Assembly (NCBI GenBank): GCA_040389005.1
Contig: JAZKAS010000004.1
Location: 1 to 29,914 of the forward strand
Length of the DNA: 29,914 nt
Direction of reading: 5' to 3'
Source of the DNA: JAGOUN01 sp040389005
Lineage (GTDB): Bacteria; Pseudomonadota; Gammaproteobacteria; JAGOUN01
Below, piece after piece: positions 17,158 through 25,510 of this stretch. The notes under the pieces are model-generated. The model saw nothing but the letters and a program-made list of their open reading frames with translations, was not told the origin of the DNA and did no database searches. The position numbers and the translations under genes were made by a program. How positions within the stretch are numbered: position 1 is the first letter of the stretch; each line of letters starts with the position of its first letter.

Positions 17158-19236
17158 TTAAATAAAATAAGCCTCTGCCGCAAACCGCTCGCCATACTGC
17201 TCTTGCAATGCTTTAAAACGTGCGCGCACTTGTTCGATTCCGACGGTTTTTACATATTGCATAGGGCCGCCACGAAATGGTGCAAAGCCTGTGCCAAACA
17301 CCATGCCGGCATCAAGCATATCAGCATCGGCCACAATACCTTCAGACAGACATTTGGCAGATTCATTAATCATGCGATAGATGAGTCTATCCGCAATAAT
17401 CTCGGAAGATAAGGAATTTGTGCCAGAAACTTTCTTTTCTTTTTTGCCATTATGATACGTATAAAATCCTTTTGATGTTTTTTTACCTAATTGCTTTTGC
17501 GCGACTTTGGCAATCAGTGTTTTTGGCACTTCACCACCAAAATATTTTGTGAGTTCTTGCGCGACAGACAAACAAATATCCAACCCTACGGTATCGGCTA
17601 ATTCAACCGGTCCCATCGGCATCCCAAATTGAACCGCGGCATCGTCAATTTTTTCCATAGGAACTCCTTCTTCAAGCAACAACATGCTTTCCATTAAGTA
17701 TGGCATTAAAATTCGATTGACTAAAAATCCGGGGCGACTCTTCACCGGCAAGGGTAATCGTTTAATTTGTTTAACAAACGCCATGGCTTGATTAAGAACT
17801 GTTTCATTGGCTTTTTCACCTCGTACCACTTCGACTAATTGCATCATCGAAACTGGGTTAAAAAAGTGAATGCCAACTAATCGACTGGGATTTGCCAAAA
17901 CCGCATTGATTTCATCCAATGCAATGCTTGACGTATTAGTTGCTAATACAGCAGTGGGCTTTGCGCGTTTTTCTATATCTTTAAATACGGCTTGTTTTGC
18001 TTCAAGATTTTCATAAATTGCTTCAATAATAACATCCGCATGACATATTCCATTGCCTGCGATGTCAGGAATTAATCGATCATTCGCGGCTTGTACTAAA
18101 TGTTTGAGTTTTAATTTTTTATTAAATAACGTTTGCGCACGCACAATCGCGGGGGCAATGTAAGTTGCTTCGCGATCTTGAAGCGTTACTTTAATGCCGC
18201 TCAACGCGCACCACGCCGCAATATCGCCCCCCATGGTGCCAGCACCAATGACGTGAACATGTTGTACGGGCGCAATATCTTTAAACCCACTTTTCATACG
18301 AGTTTGTAAAAAAAATAATCGAATGAGATTTTGTGAAGTTTCTGTTGGAAATAATGAAACCAGCGACGCTGCCTCATATGCATATGCCTCTTCACTGACA
18401 CCATGTTTTTCCCATTGAGAAATTAATGCTTCTAACGCCGGATAATGTGACATCACTGTTTTTTTAGCGATTTGTTTTCGCGTGAAATTCGCAATTAAAG
18501 TTCGCACACCACTCATATTACTCAAACGATTAAATTGTCGCCTGATAAGCGTAAGAGAAGGCTCACTTCGACGGGCAGGGGTCCCACTGGGGGATGGGTG
18601 CCCGAGAAGGGAGCCTTCACTTGCGCGCTGCAAAATAACAGCACAGGCTGCATTTTCAAGCTCACGTTTTGGTAAAACATAATCGACTATTTTTGATTGG
18701 CCCGCTTGATACGCTGATAAACTTTTTCCTGATAAAATAATTGGCAATGCTTGAAGCGCGCCAATTAAACGCGGCAAACGAATGGAACCACCCCACCCCG
18801 GATGAATCCCTAATTTAATTTCAGGCAAGCCCATAGAAACCGCTTCATCATCAGACGCAATACGGTAACGACACGCAAGCGCTAATTCAAAACCACCGCC
18901 CATGCAAACGCCTTCAATTAACGCGAGTGTTGGTTTTTTCAATTTTTCTAAGCACGCAAATACTTCTTGGCCATATAAAACTAGCTTTAATCCTTCATCT
19001 GGATTCTTACATTCCTGAAATTTTGTAATATCTGCGCCGGCAATAAACCCCGATTTCTTACCAGAGCGAATCACTAAACCCATCGCATCATTAGACTCTG
19101 TTGTTTCGATAATTTGAGCTAATTCGCTCAAGGTATCATGATCGAGTGTATTCACAGACGATTCTTTTTTATCAAAGATAGCCCATGCGATTTTCTTTGC
19201 ATCAACTTCATAATGCCAATGTTGTAAATTCATCAT
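17158..19236 (-). CDS. fadB: FadB/FadJ-like bifunctional enoyl-CoA hydratase / 3-hydroxyacyl-CoA dehydrogenase
   Basis: A 692-residue two-domain enzyme for the middle steps of fatty-acid beta-oxidation. The N-terminal crotonase half shows IAGADITKF, GVCMGGGFELALACRYRIA and GLPEIKLGIHPGWGG, which contain the two expected glutamates. The NAD-dependent dehydrogenase half begins at about residue 325 with VIGAGTMGG and has NTSSIAL, HFFNPVSMMQLVEVV, RPGFLVNRILMPYL and the C-terminal FAPFRGGP. Its first ATG overlaps the thiolase stop (ATGA), so the two are translationally coupled. A GAAAGGGGA ribosome site lies just upstream. Residues of about 204-229, between the crotonase domain and the linker helix, are encoded by a 78-bp palindromic element and are not typical of the family. 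The gene symbol is by similarity; fadJ is equally possible. Confidence 0.93.
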   Translation of the reverse strand: MMNLQHWHYEVDAKKIAWAIFDKKESSVNTLDHDTLSELAQIIETTESNDAMGLVIRSGKKSGFIAGADITKFQECKNPDEGLKLVLYGQEVFACLEKLKKPTLALIEGVCMGGGFELALACRYRIASDDEAVSMGLPEIKLGIHPGWGGSIRLPRLIGALQALPIILSGKSLSAYQAGQSKIVDYVLPKRELENAACAVILQRASEGSLLGHPSPSGTPARRSEPSLTLIRRQFNRLSNMSGVRTLIANFTRKQIAKKTVMSHYPALEALISQWEKHGVSEEAYAYEAASLVSLFPTETSQNLIRLFFLQTRMKSGFKDIAPVQHVHVIGAGTMGGDIAAWCALSGIKVTLQDREATYIAPAIVRAQTLFNKKLKLKHLVQAANDRLIPDIAGNGICHADVIIEAIYENLEAKQAVFKDIEKRAKPTAVLATNTSSIALDEINAVLANPSRLVGIHFFNPVSMMQLVEVVRGEKANETVLNQAMAFVKQIKRLPLPVKSRPGFLVNRILMPYLMESMLLLEEGVPMEKIDDAAVQFGMPMGPVELADTVGLDICLSVAQELTKYFGGEVPKTLIAKVAQKQLGKKTSKGFYTYHNGKKEKKVSGTNSLSSEIIADRLIYRMINESAKCLSEGIVADADMLDAGMVFGTGFAPFRGGPMQYVKTVGIEQVRARFKALQEQYGERFAAEAYFI
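18549..18626 (-). repeat. 78-bp palindromic element inserted in frame in fadB-like gene
   Basis: Arms 18549-18569 and 18606-18626 are inverted repeats, with 13 bases next to the loop pairing at 12 positions. A second inner stem pairs CGGGCA (18572-18577) with TGCCCG (18599-18604). The length of 78 is a multiple of three, so the frame is kept. It encodes EGSLLGHPSPSGTPARRSE. The core around CACCCATCCCCC and GTGGGACCCCTGCC is shared with the element in the thiolase gene, in the same orientation and frame, while the stem sequences differ. It resembles Rickettsia palindromic elements in behaviour. Confidence 0.8.
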
Positions 19237-20572
19237 ATTCCCCTTTCAATAAGCATCGCACCACCTTGGCCACCACCAATACACATACTTGCAATTCCGC
19301 GTTTTGCGTTATTATTTTCTAACGCATTAATGAGTTGCATCACAATGCGCGCCCCCGACGCACCAACCGGATGACCTAATGCAATCGCGCCACCGTAAAT
19401 ATTTAACTTGTTCAACGAGATGCACTCTCCAGACGCGACAGATGCCTCACTCTGCCGGGCAGGGGTCCCACGGGGGGATGGGTGGCCAAGGAGTGAGGCA
19501 TCTGCCGCGTCCTGCAACGCCGCCAAACATCCCAATACTTGCGCAGAAAAGGCTTCATTAATTTCCCAATAATCTATGCTATTAAATTCACATTGTTGCT
19601 GTTGCATTAATTGTTGAATCGCAGCCACAGGCCCTAACCCCATGACTTCCGGTGCAACACCGGCCCAAGCAATATCGACAATTTTTGCACGCGGTTTTAA
19701 ATTAAATTTTTTCACCGCCTCTTCACTCGCTAAAATCATAAACGCCGCGCCATCGGTTATTTGTGAGCTATTACCTGCGGTGACAGCCCCAAAGGGCTTA
19801 TCAAACATTGGTTTTAGTTTGGCGAGTTTTTCTGCTGAACTATCAGCTCGAACACCATTATCAGCAGAAATAACATTGCCATTCACAGGATTAATTAATG
19901 AAACAATATTCGTAAGTGATTTATTCGTTTGTGCTTGAATCGCACGTGCATGACTTTGTAATGCGTATGCATCCATCGCTTCACGCGTAATGTTATAACG
20001 ATACGCGACTTCTTCAGCGGTGTGACCCATATTCATTCGCACGGTGTGATCGGTTAATCCTTTTAATAATGCANNNNNNNNNNAATTTCTGGCACCAAAA
20101 ATTTAGGTCGAAATTGCAAAGCTGTTTTCAATTTTTGTGAGAATGTTTTACAAGCAGCGAAACGCGCAAACCAACGCGTCATATCTGCATTAAATAATAG
20201 TGGCGCACGACTCATCGCTTCTGTGCCACCGGCTAAAACAAGCTCATGACGGCCTAACTGAATATCTTTCATCGCAGAATCAATCGCTTGCATACCTGAA
20301 CCACAATTACGTTGCACGGTATAGGCTGGCACTTCTTTGCCACAACCAACGCGTAAACTAATCACGCGTGAAATATTCGCTTCTTCTGTTGAAGGAATCA
20401 TGCACCCCGTCACCACTTCACCCAACTCTTTTGGCAAAAAGGATTGACGCAATAATAAAGGTTCACACGCTGCCACTGCTAAATCAGAGGCTGAAAACGC
20501 CCCCGGGCCTTGTTCGGCTTTGATAAACGGCGTGCGACTCATATCAACAATATAAACAGGCTTACTCATCAT
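19233..20572 (-). CDS. fadA: Acetyl-CoA acyltransferase (thiolase, FadA/FadI-like), interrupted by assembly gap
   Basis: A thiolase of about 446 residues that cleaves 3-ketoacyl-CoA in the last step of beta-oxidation. It is one gene read in two pieces because ten Ns lie at 20074-20083; the frame changes across the gap, which is expected if its true length is not ten. The first part has the nucleophile C90 in VQRNCGSGMQ. The second has GLTDHTVRMNMGHTAEEVA, NEAFSAQ (His/Asn loop), GGAIALGHPVGASGAR with the catalytic His, and CIGGGQGGAM with the second catalytic Cys. Start ATG at 20572, whose ribosome site AAGGA begins inside the fadE stop codon. A 78-bp palindromic element encodes extra residues between NEAF and the GHP motif. 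All catalytic motifs are intact. The symbol is by family only; fadI or a short-chain thiolase is possible. Confidence 0.9.
19433..19510 (-). repeat. 78-bp palindromic element inserted in frame in thiolase gene
   Basis: Arms 19433-19451 and 19492-19510 are 19-bp inverted repeats with one mismatch. The length is exactly that of the element in the fadB-like gene. It encodes DASLLGHPSPRGTPARQSE in the same frame as the other copy. The loop core is conserved and the stem is different but self-complementary. It sits in the variable region between the NEAF and GHP catalytic motifs, where an insertion can be tolerated. Confidence 0.82.
20074..20083. other. Assembly gap (10 N)
   Basis: Ten ambiguous bases inside the thiolase gene. 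The two sides belong to one protein in different frames, so the gap is of unknown true length. It should not be read as a frameshift in the organism. Confidence 0.98.
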
Positions 20573-20579
20573 GCTTTCC

Positions 20580-22907
20580 TTAGGGTTGCGTTGGCGTCAA
20601 AACCGTTTTAAACGAAGTGTCAAATTCATCGACCATGAGCGCATGTCGACGACATTTTTCATATGCTTTTAACTGTTCGCCTTCTTGTACTGTTAAACGA
20701 TTCGCTGAAACCGCCGCATCTACTTTTCGATTATAATCACTATATTCAGCCACTAAATCTGAAGTCTCTATTTTTGACCATTGTTTTAATAAAGGCGCTA
20801 ATGCAATTGAATCATTAAATGCTTTTTCTAACCAATATTTTGGATTGTGTTCAGAAACATTCACACAGCAATCTTGCAACAATTCCTTGCGCATTTCGCT
20901 ATTTTCTAACATCACTTCAACTAATTGATTATCTAACGTATCGCTCGGACGATCATAACGATATCCGAAAGGAAAAATAATTATTTGCATCGCTTTTGCT
21001 AAAATACGACTTGGGAAATTTCGCAAAAATTCTTGCATCGCCGTTTGCGCTTTCCATAAAGTATATTGCACCGACCAATCAACAGTTGCTTTATGATGCT
21101 CAGGAAACTTTGCATCTGAATAATATTTTAATACCGAAGAAGCAATATAAAGTTGCCCCATGATATCGGCTAATCGACCGGATAACGTTTCTTTACGTTT
21201 TAAATTACCGCCCAATATCAACAAAGCAATATCGGTCAACAAGGCAAACGCAGCACTCATGCGAGTTAATTCACACGCATGTTTTTTCACTTCTTTGGGC
21301 GCATCAACTTGAACACCCAAGCCAGCAGAAAGCGAATAACCGATATTTCTTACTAAATTACCTAAACTAAATTTCACATGCGGAATCAGTATTGCATCAA
21401 AATCATCAAGGATTTCAGGGGCTGCCGGTTGATCACCCTTTATATTATTTAATACATTTAATTCTTGTAATAAAAACGGATGGCATCGTACAGACCCTTG
21501 ACCAAAAATCACTAAGTTGCGCATTAAAATATTCGCACCTTCCACGGTAATACCAATCGGCATACTCAAATAAGCCGGAAACATATAATTATTCGGCCCG
21601 ACTTGAATGGCTTTGCCGCCATGAATATCCATCGCTATATTCATAATATCACGCGCCATTTCTGTCATTTGATATTTCGCAATCGCAGAGGCAATCGCAG
21701 GACTTAACCCTTCTTGTACTGGCCCAACGGTAAAAATGCGCATGGCTTGTAACATAAATGTTTTACCGGCGACTTCTGCCAAACTAGAACGAATGCCTTC
21801 AAATTTAGAAATGGGGATATTAAATTGTTGCCGTACTTTGGAATACGCGCCCGTCAATCCATACATTAATTTTCCACCGCCCGCTGAAACTGCCGGCAAT
21901 GAAATACCGCGACCTTCAGAAAGACATTCCATCAACATACGCCAACCTTGTCCGGCCATCGCTTTGCCACCGATTAAATAATCAATGGGCACAAACACTT
22001 CTTTACCACGTGTTGGACCATTCATGAAAGACAATAATAATGGCCAATGACGATGGCCAATTTCAACGCCTGATAAATGTGTCGGCACTAAACAAACACT
22101 GATACCCAAATCACTATCACCGCCGAGTAATTTTTCTGGATCATATAATTTAAAGGCTAAACCCAAGACTGTCGCCACCGGCGCCAACGTAATATAACGT
22201 TTATCCCAGGTTAATTTTATACCTAATACATTTTCGCCATTAAAATTACCCCGTGCAACAACACCATAATCAATCATCGCACCCGCATCACTGCCTGCGT
22301 CTAATGAGGTTAAACCAAAACACGGAATTTCTTCACCTGTGGCTAATCGTGGTAAATAATAATTTTTTTGTGCTTCGGTACCGTATTTTAATAATAACTC
22401 CGCAGGCCCTAGAGAATTCGGCACCATCGCTGTAATGGCACACGTTGCAGATTGTGTTGCTAATTTCATAACAATCGTTGAATGCGCAAACGGTGAAAAT
22501 CCTAATCCGCCATAGCTTTCAGGAATCAGCAAACCAAAAAACTTTTCTTGTTTCAGATAAGCCCAAACTTCAGGGGGTAAATCACGCAATTCACTTAATA
22601 CTTGCCAATCATTCACCAGACCACAAAGCGTTGCCACTTGGTTATCAATGAATGCTTGTTCTTTTGCAGTCAATGTAGGGGTTTTATAAGCAAAAAGCGT
22701 TGGCCAATGCGGTTTGCCTTTAAAAAATTCTGCTTCCCACCAGACATCGCCCGCGTCAATAGCTTCTTTTTCTGTGCGGCTCATGTGGGGAAAAGAAATA
22801 CGTATGTAGGCCAATAACTTAGATACGATAAAACGTTTACGCCACTTAGGCACGTAACAGACCGATCCAATCCCGATTAATACGACTATCAACAAAAACC
22901 AAACCAT
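20580..22907 (-). CDS. fadE: Acyl-CoA dehydrogenase, FadE type, membrane-anchored
   Basis: A 775-residue flavoenzyme for the first, oxidising step of beta-oxidation; E. coli FadE has 814 residues. Residues 1-20 form a hydrophobic anchor (MVWFLLIVVLIGIGSVCYV). The ACAD core follows, with FFGLLIPESYGGLGFSP, FGLTSLDAGSDAG (FAD/substrate region) and LSEGRGISLPAVSAGG. Later come DIHGGKAIQVGP and the C-terminal helical extension typical of FadE (from about residue 500). It is the first gene of the operon: its stop is 7 bases before the thiolase start. A strong AAGGAAGAGGGG stretch precedes the ATG at 22907, with a TATAGT -10-like box further up in the short divergent spacer to the NlpC gene. Together the three genes give a full beta-oxidation cycle, in line with use of host lipids. 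Confidence 0.95.
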   Translation of the reverse strand: MVWFLLIVVLIGIGSVCYVPKWRKRFIVSKLLAYIRISFPHMSRTEKEAIDAGDVWWEAEFFKGKPHWPTLFAYKTPTLTAKEQAFIDNQVATLCGLVNDWQVLSELRDLPPEVWAYLKQEKFFGLLIPESYGGLGFSPFAHSTIVMKLATQSATCAITAMVPNSLGPAELLLKYGTEAQKNYYLPRLATGEEIPCFGLTSLDAGSDAGAMIDYGVVARGNFNGENVLGIKLTWDKRYITLAPVATVLGLAFKLYDPEKLLGGDSDLGISVCLVPTHLSGVEIGHRHWPLLLSFMNGPTRGKEVFVPIDYLIGGKAMAGQGWRMLMECLSEGRGISLPAVSAGGGKLMYGLTGAYSKVRQQFNIPISKFEGIRSSLAEVAGKTFMLQAMRIFTVGPVQEGLSPAIASAIAKYQMTEMARDIMNIAMDIHGGKAIQVGPNNYMFPAYLSMPIGITVEGANILMRNLVIFGQGSVRCHPFLLQELNVLNNIKGDQPAAPEILDDFDAILIPHVKFSLGNLVRNIGYSLSAGLGVQVDAPKEVKKHACELTRMSAAFALLTDIALLILGGNLKRKETLSGRLADIMGQLYIASSVLKYYSDAKFPEHHKATVDWSVQYTLWKAQTAMQEFLRNFPSRILAKAMQIIIFPFGYRYDRPSDTLDNQLVEVMLENSEMRKELLQDCCVNVSEHNPKYWLEKAFNDSIALAPLLKQWSKIETSDLVAEYSDYNRKVDAAVSANRLTVQEGEQLKAYEKCRRHALMVDEFDTSFKTVLTPTQP

Positions 22908-22989
22908 AACAACCCCTCTTCCTTAAAGTGCATATGTTAACTATAGTAAATGAAATTTTAGAAAAACGCAGCTTAACAAGGATGTGATT

Positions 22990-24555
22990 ATGCTTTCCCT
23001 TAAAAAATGTGCACAATATATACTTGTTGTATTGGCATTAATCGCTGTTACAACTATTATTGTTAAGCAACTTCTCCATAAACCCGCTATTAGCCTATTT
23101 CCACTTGAACATTATTCACAAACAATTGCAACATGGATAAATCCTGCAGATCTTAATTACGATACTCCTCTCATTAGTGCCGATATGCAAAAAAAGCGTC
23201 AGCAATTATTTTTGGATCACTATGACGGTGAACTTTCTCCATGGAGCGAGAATGGCATCAATCTCGTGCTACAAAAAATTGCACCGGACGATTTAAAAAC
23301 CATGGAAATCAATGTTATTAAGCTTTTTAGTAACACAAAAGATAAACCTGAAGAAAACATCGGTTATGGTGAAAATTTTAGACCTTACAGTGAAGATTGG
23401 ATTGAAAAACTAACGAACAATATTGATCTATCACCACTCGATCATCCCAATTATCAAGAAAATAATCGCGCGATTGCCATTGATAATTTGCAAACGCGCG
23501 CTTTACCAACTGACGATGTTTTTTTATATAATTTTACGCAAGCAGGCTTGGGATATCCGTTTGATAATTTACAAGTTTCTGCGCTTTGGGCCGGAACTCC
23601 CGTTTATATTGTCATGGAAACCAAAGATCATGCCTGGACATTAATTTGTTCACCGGCTTTTATTGGTTGGGTACATAGCAATGGTATTGCACGTGTTAAC
23701 GCTAAATTTGTCAATACCTGGACAGAGGCTGCGAAAAAAAATCTCGTGGCGATTACTCAAACTGAAACCGCTCTTTTAAATGCAAATGAAAAATTTTTAT
23801 TAACCAGTTATGTGGGAAGTGTTTTTCCAGCAAGCAAAAAAACGAATACTGATTTTAAATTAATGATCCCCGTTACAGATTCAGATCATTTTGCAAAAAT
23901 AGAAACTGCTTACGTTTCATCGCAAAATGCAACTTTAATGCCCATGCAACTAACTCCGCATAATGTTGCAACCATTTTATCAACACTCATCGGCCGCACT
24001 TATGGCTGGGGTAATATGTATTTTTATAACGATTGCTCCGCAGAATTAAAAAATTTATTTACACCGTTTGGCATTTGGCTGCCGCGACATTCTTCTAATC
24101 AACCAAACGCAGGGAAAATGGTCGATATGTCTGCCGCTTCTCCCAAAGAACGCATAGAATTTTTAAAAAAAACCGGGCAACCTCTTTTAACGATTGTGTA
24201 TATTGGCGGACATATTTTTTTATACGTGGGAAATTATCCAAACCCTCATGATCCATCACACACACTTGTCATAACGTATCAAAACGTATGGGGTTTAGCG
24301 CCGAAACCTGCAAACCGACGTGCAGTGATCGGGAAATCCGTGTTCTTTCCCTTATTATTAAGCTACCCAGAAGATCGCAGTTTAAGTTCATTAGCGGATA
24401 AAAAATATTTTCAAATTGGATATTTAAATGAAATGCCTGATTCGAGCATGTTAACTGTATCGGGTATTAACATTGAAACACTCAACCATCCAGGCGCACT
24501 GCCGAAAGATATCGCGGCGTGGCAAAGTAATCCGCATGAAAGAAAAACAGAATAA
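22990..24555 (+). CDS. SH3-domain NlpC/P60 family cell-wall peptidase
   Basis: A 521-residue exported protein. The ATG at 22990 is chosen because AAGGA lies 7 bases before it, whereas the GTG two codons earlier is too close. An N-terminal membrane anchor or uncleaved signal (YILVVLALIAVTTIIV) is followed by a helical N-terminal region, two SH3-like segments around residues 170-330 (e.g. VSALWAGTPVYIVMETKDHAW, AFIGWVHSNGIA) and an NlpC/P60 domain. The catalytic set is visible: C349 in YNDCSAEL, H408 in GGHIFLYVG and a polar residue in TYQN (Q431/N432). The layout is like the multi-domain NlpC/P60 proteins with N_NLPC_P60, SH3_6 and SH3_7 segments. It probably cleaves peptidoglycan stem peptides in the periplasm. 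It is divergent from the fadE operon and followed by a hairpin terminator. Confidence 0.85.
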   Translation: MLSLKKCAQYILVVLALIAVTTIIVKQLLHKPAISLFPLEHYSQTIATWINPADLNYDTPLISADMQKKRQQLFLDHYDGELSPWSENGINLVLQKIAPDDLKTMEINVIKLFSNTKDKPEENIGYGENFRPYSEDWIEKLTNNIDLSPLDHPNYQENNRAIAIDNLQTRALPTDDVFLYNFTQAGLGYPFDNLQVSALWAGTPVYIVMETKDHAWTLICSPAFIGWVHSNGIARVNAKFVNTWTEAAKKNLVAITQTETALLNANEKFLLTSYVGSVFPASKKTNTDFKLMIPVTDSDHFAKIETAYVSSQNATLMPMQLTPHNVATILSTLIGRTYGWGNMYFYNDCSAELKNLFTPFGIWLPRHSSNQPNAGKMVDMSAASPKERIEFLKKTGQPLLTIVYIGGHIFLYVGNYPNPHDPSHTLVITYQNVWGLAPKPANRRAVIGKSVFFPLLLSYPEDRSLSSLADKKYFQIGYLNEMPDSSMLTVSGINIETLNHPGALPKDIAAWQSNPHERKTE

Positions 24556-24631
24556 ATTGCAAATTAAGAAGAACAATCTGCACATATGCACAGACATATA
24601 TTTTTTTTGCGGGCAACGTTAATCTGAAAAT

Positions 24632-24664
24632 GGGCGACCGCCGGATCGCCCTTGTTAATTTTTC
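24632..24664 (+). terminator. Intrinsic terminator after the NlpC/P60 gene
   Basis: GGGCGA (24632-24637) pairs with TCGCCC (24646-24651) across an 8-base GC-rich loop, followed by TTGTTAATTTTT. It lies between the convergent NlpC/P60 gene and the toxin gene. Confidence 0.7.
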
Positions 24665-24683
24665 ATTATCACCGCACAAAGAA

Positions 24684-25100
24684 TCATTCCCACGGATTCA
24701 AAATCTCCACATCAGTTTGTTTAAAGTCTTCTACATTTCTCGTCACGACTGTCATTCCATGGACTAAAGCGGTTGCCGCTATTATCGCATCTCGATCAGA
24801 GCGTCGATCCGGCACATGCAGTCTTGCACACCGTTGCGCAACAGCAGTATCGAGCGGCAAAATGCGCTCTGAAAATGCCGGCAAAACATGGCTGTTTAGC
24901 CATGAGCGAAGAATGGCACCTTGCGAAGGATCACGTCGCTCGAGCAAGAGTATCCCTGTCTCAAGCTCTAAAATGCTAATGGCAGACAAAAATAAAGTAG
25001 ATGCAGACACGCTCTTTGCCCACTTGATGACTTTCTTATCTGCCTTTGCACTTTTTGCTTTTCGAAGCTCAGAAATAACATTCGTATCAAGGATATACAT
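24684..25100 (-). CDS. PIN-domain toxin, VapC/FitB type
   Basis: A 138-residue PIN-domain ribonuclease. The acidic active-site residues are all visible: D5 (MYILDTNVISEL), E45 (ISILELETG), D104 (SDRDAIIAATA) and D125 (RNVEDF), ending in LNPWE. The pattern and length fit the FitB subgroup of VapC toxins. VapC toxins cut tRNA or rRNA when the antitoxin is lost. It starts two bases after the antitoxin stop codon, forming an antitoxin-first operon. The frame on the opposite strand is a shadow. Confidence 0.9.
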   Translation of the reverse strand: MYILDTNVISELRKAKSAKADKKVIKWAKSVSASTLFLSAISILELETGILLLERRDPSQGAILRSWLNSHVLPAFSERILPLDTAVAQRCARLHVPDRRSDRDAIIAATALVHGMTVVTRNVEDFKQTDVEILNPWE

Positions 25101-25102
25101 GA

Positions 25103-25357
25103 TTAGAATTCCTCAGATCGATATAGTTCTGACGTTAATTTAGGAATTTTAAAATCGATATCGTCTGCCGCTGGCATGGCAAGCAAATCAACAATATTTT
25201 CTTTTGTGCTGGTAAGCGCTTGGTAGGCATCTATGGTCAATAATACATGCGCAACCTGGCCTCTATCAGTAATAAACACCGGCCCCAACAATGAAGCACG
25301 TTTAACTTTGCTGACATCTTGATTAAATTCTCGACTAGAAACAGTTGAAATAGGCAT
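25103..25357 (-). CDS. Phd/YefM-family antitoxin
   Basis: An 84-residue protein whose first 50 residues match the Phd/YefM DNA-binding fold (VSSREFNQDVSKV, then GPVFITDRGQVAHVLL and the ID-x-Y-x-x-L segment). The C-terminal 30 residues (ADDIDFKIPKL) should wrap round the toxin. It is the first gene of the pair and is expected to repress its own promoter, where an inverted repeat is present just upstream. Start ATG at 25357. Confidence 0.88.
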   Translation of the reverse strand: MPISTVSSREFNQDVSKVKRASLLGPVFITDRGQVAHVLLTIDAYQALTSTKENIVDLLAMPAADDIDFKIPKLTSELYRSEEF

Positions 25358-25400
25358 ATCTATTATTCCAAAAAATATAACATGTTCCTACTATAGCACT

Positions 25401-25422
25401 AATGTAGTTACATTTCTACATT
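25401..25422. promoter_or_regulatory. Candidate operator of the toxin-antitoxin pair
   Basis: AATGTAG (25401-25407) and CTACATT (25416-25422) form a perfect inverted repeat, and the same TGTA/TACA element occurs again inside it. On the minus strand a TATAGT -10-like box (25396-25391) follows within 10 bases. The position, 44 bases upstream of the antitoxin start, suits autoregulation. Binding is inferred. Confidence 0.45.
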
Positions 25423-25510
25423 TTTTGGGGTATGAATAAGAACGATAACTTGCGTTAAAGCTCAATCCCTTATACAGTTTCTACTTAGGAATGAGGAAAA
25501 AGGAGAGATC

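Noticed and set aside
19233..20572. Thiolase as a frameshifted pseudogene
   Set aside because: The frame change coincides with a run of ten Ns of unknown true length, and all catalytic motifs are intact on both sides.
24652..25143. Plus-strand frame opposite the PIN toxin
   Set aside because: It is antisense to a gene with all four PIN active-site acids. It has no recognisable features of its own.
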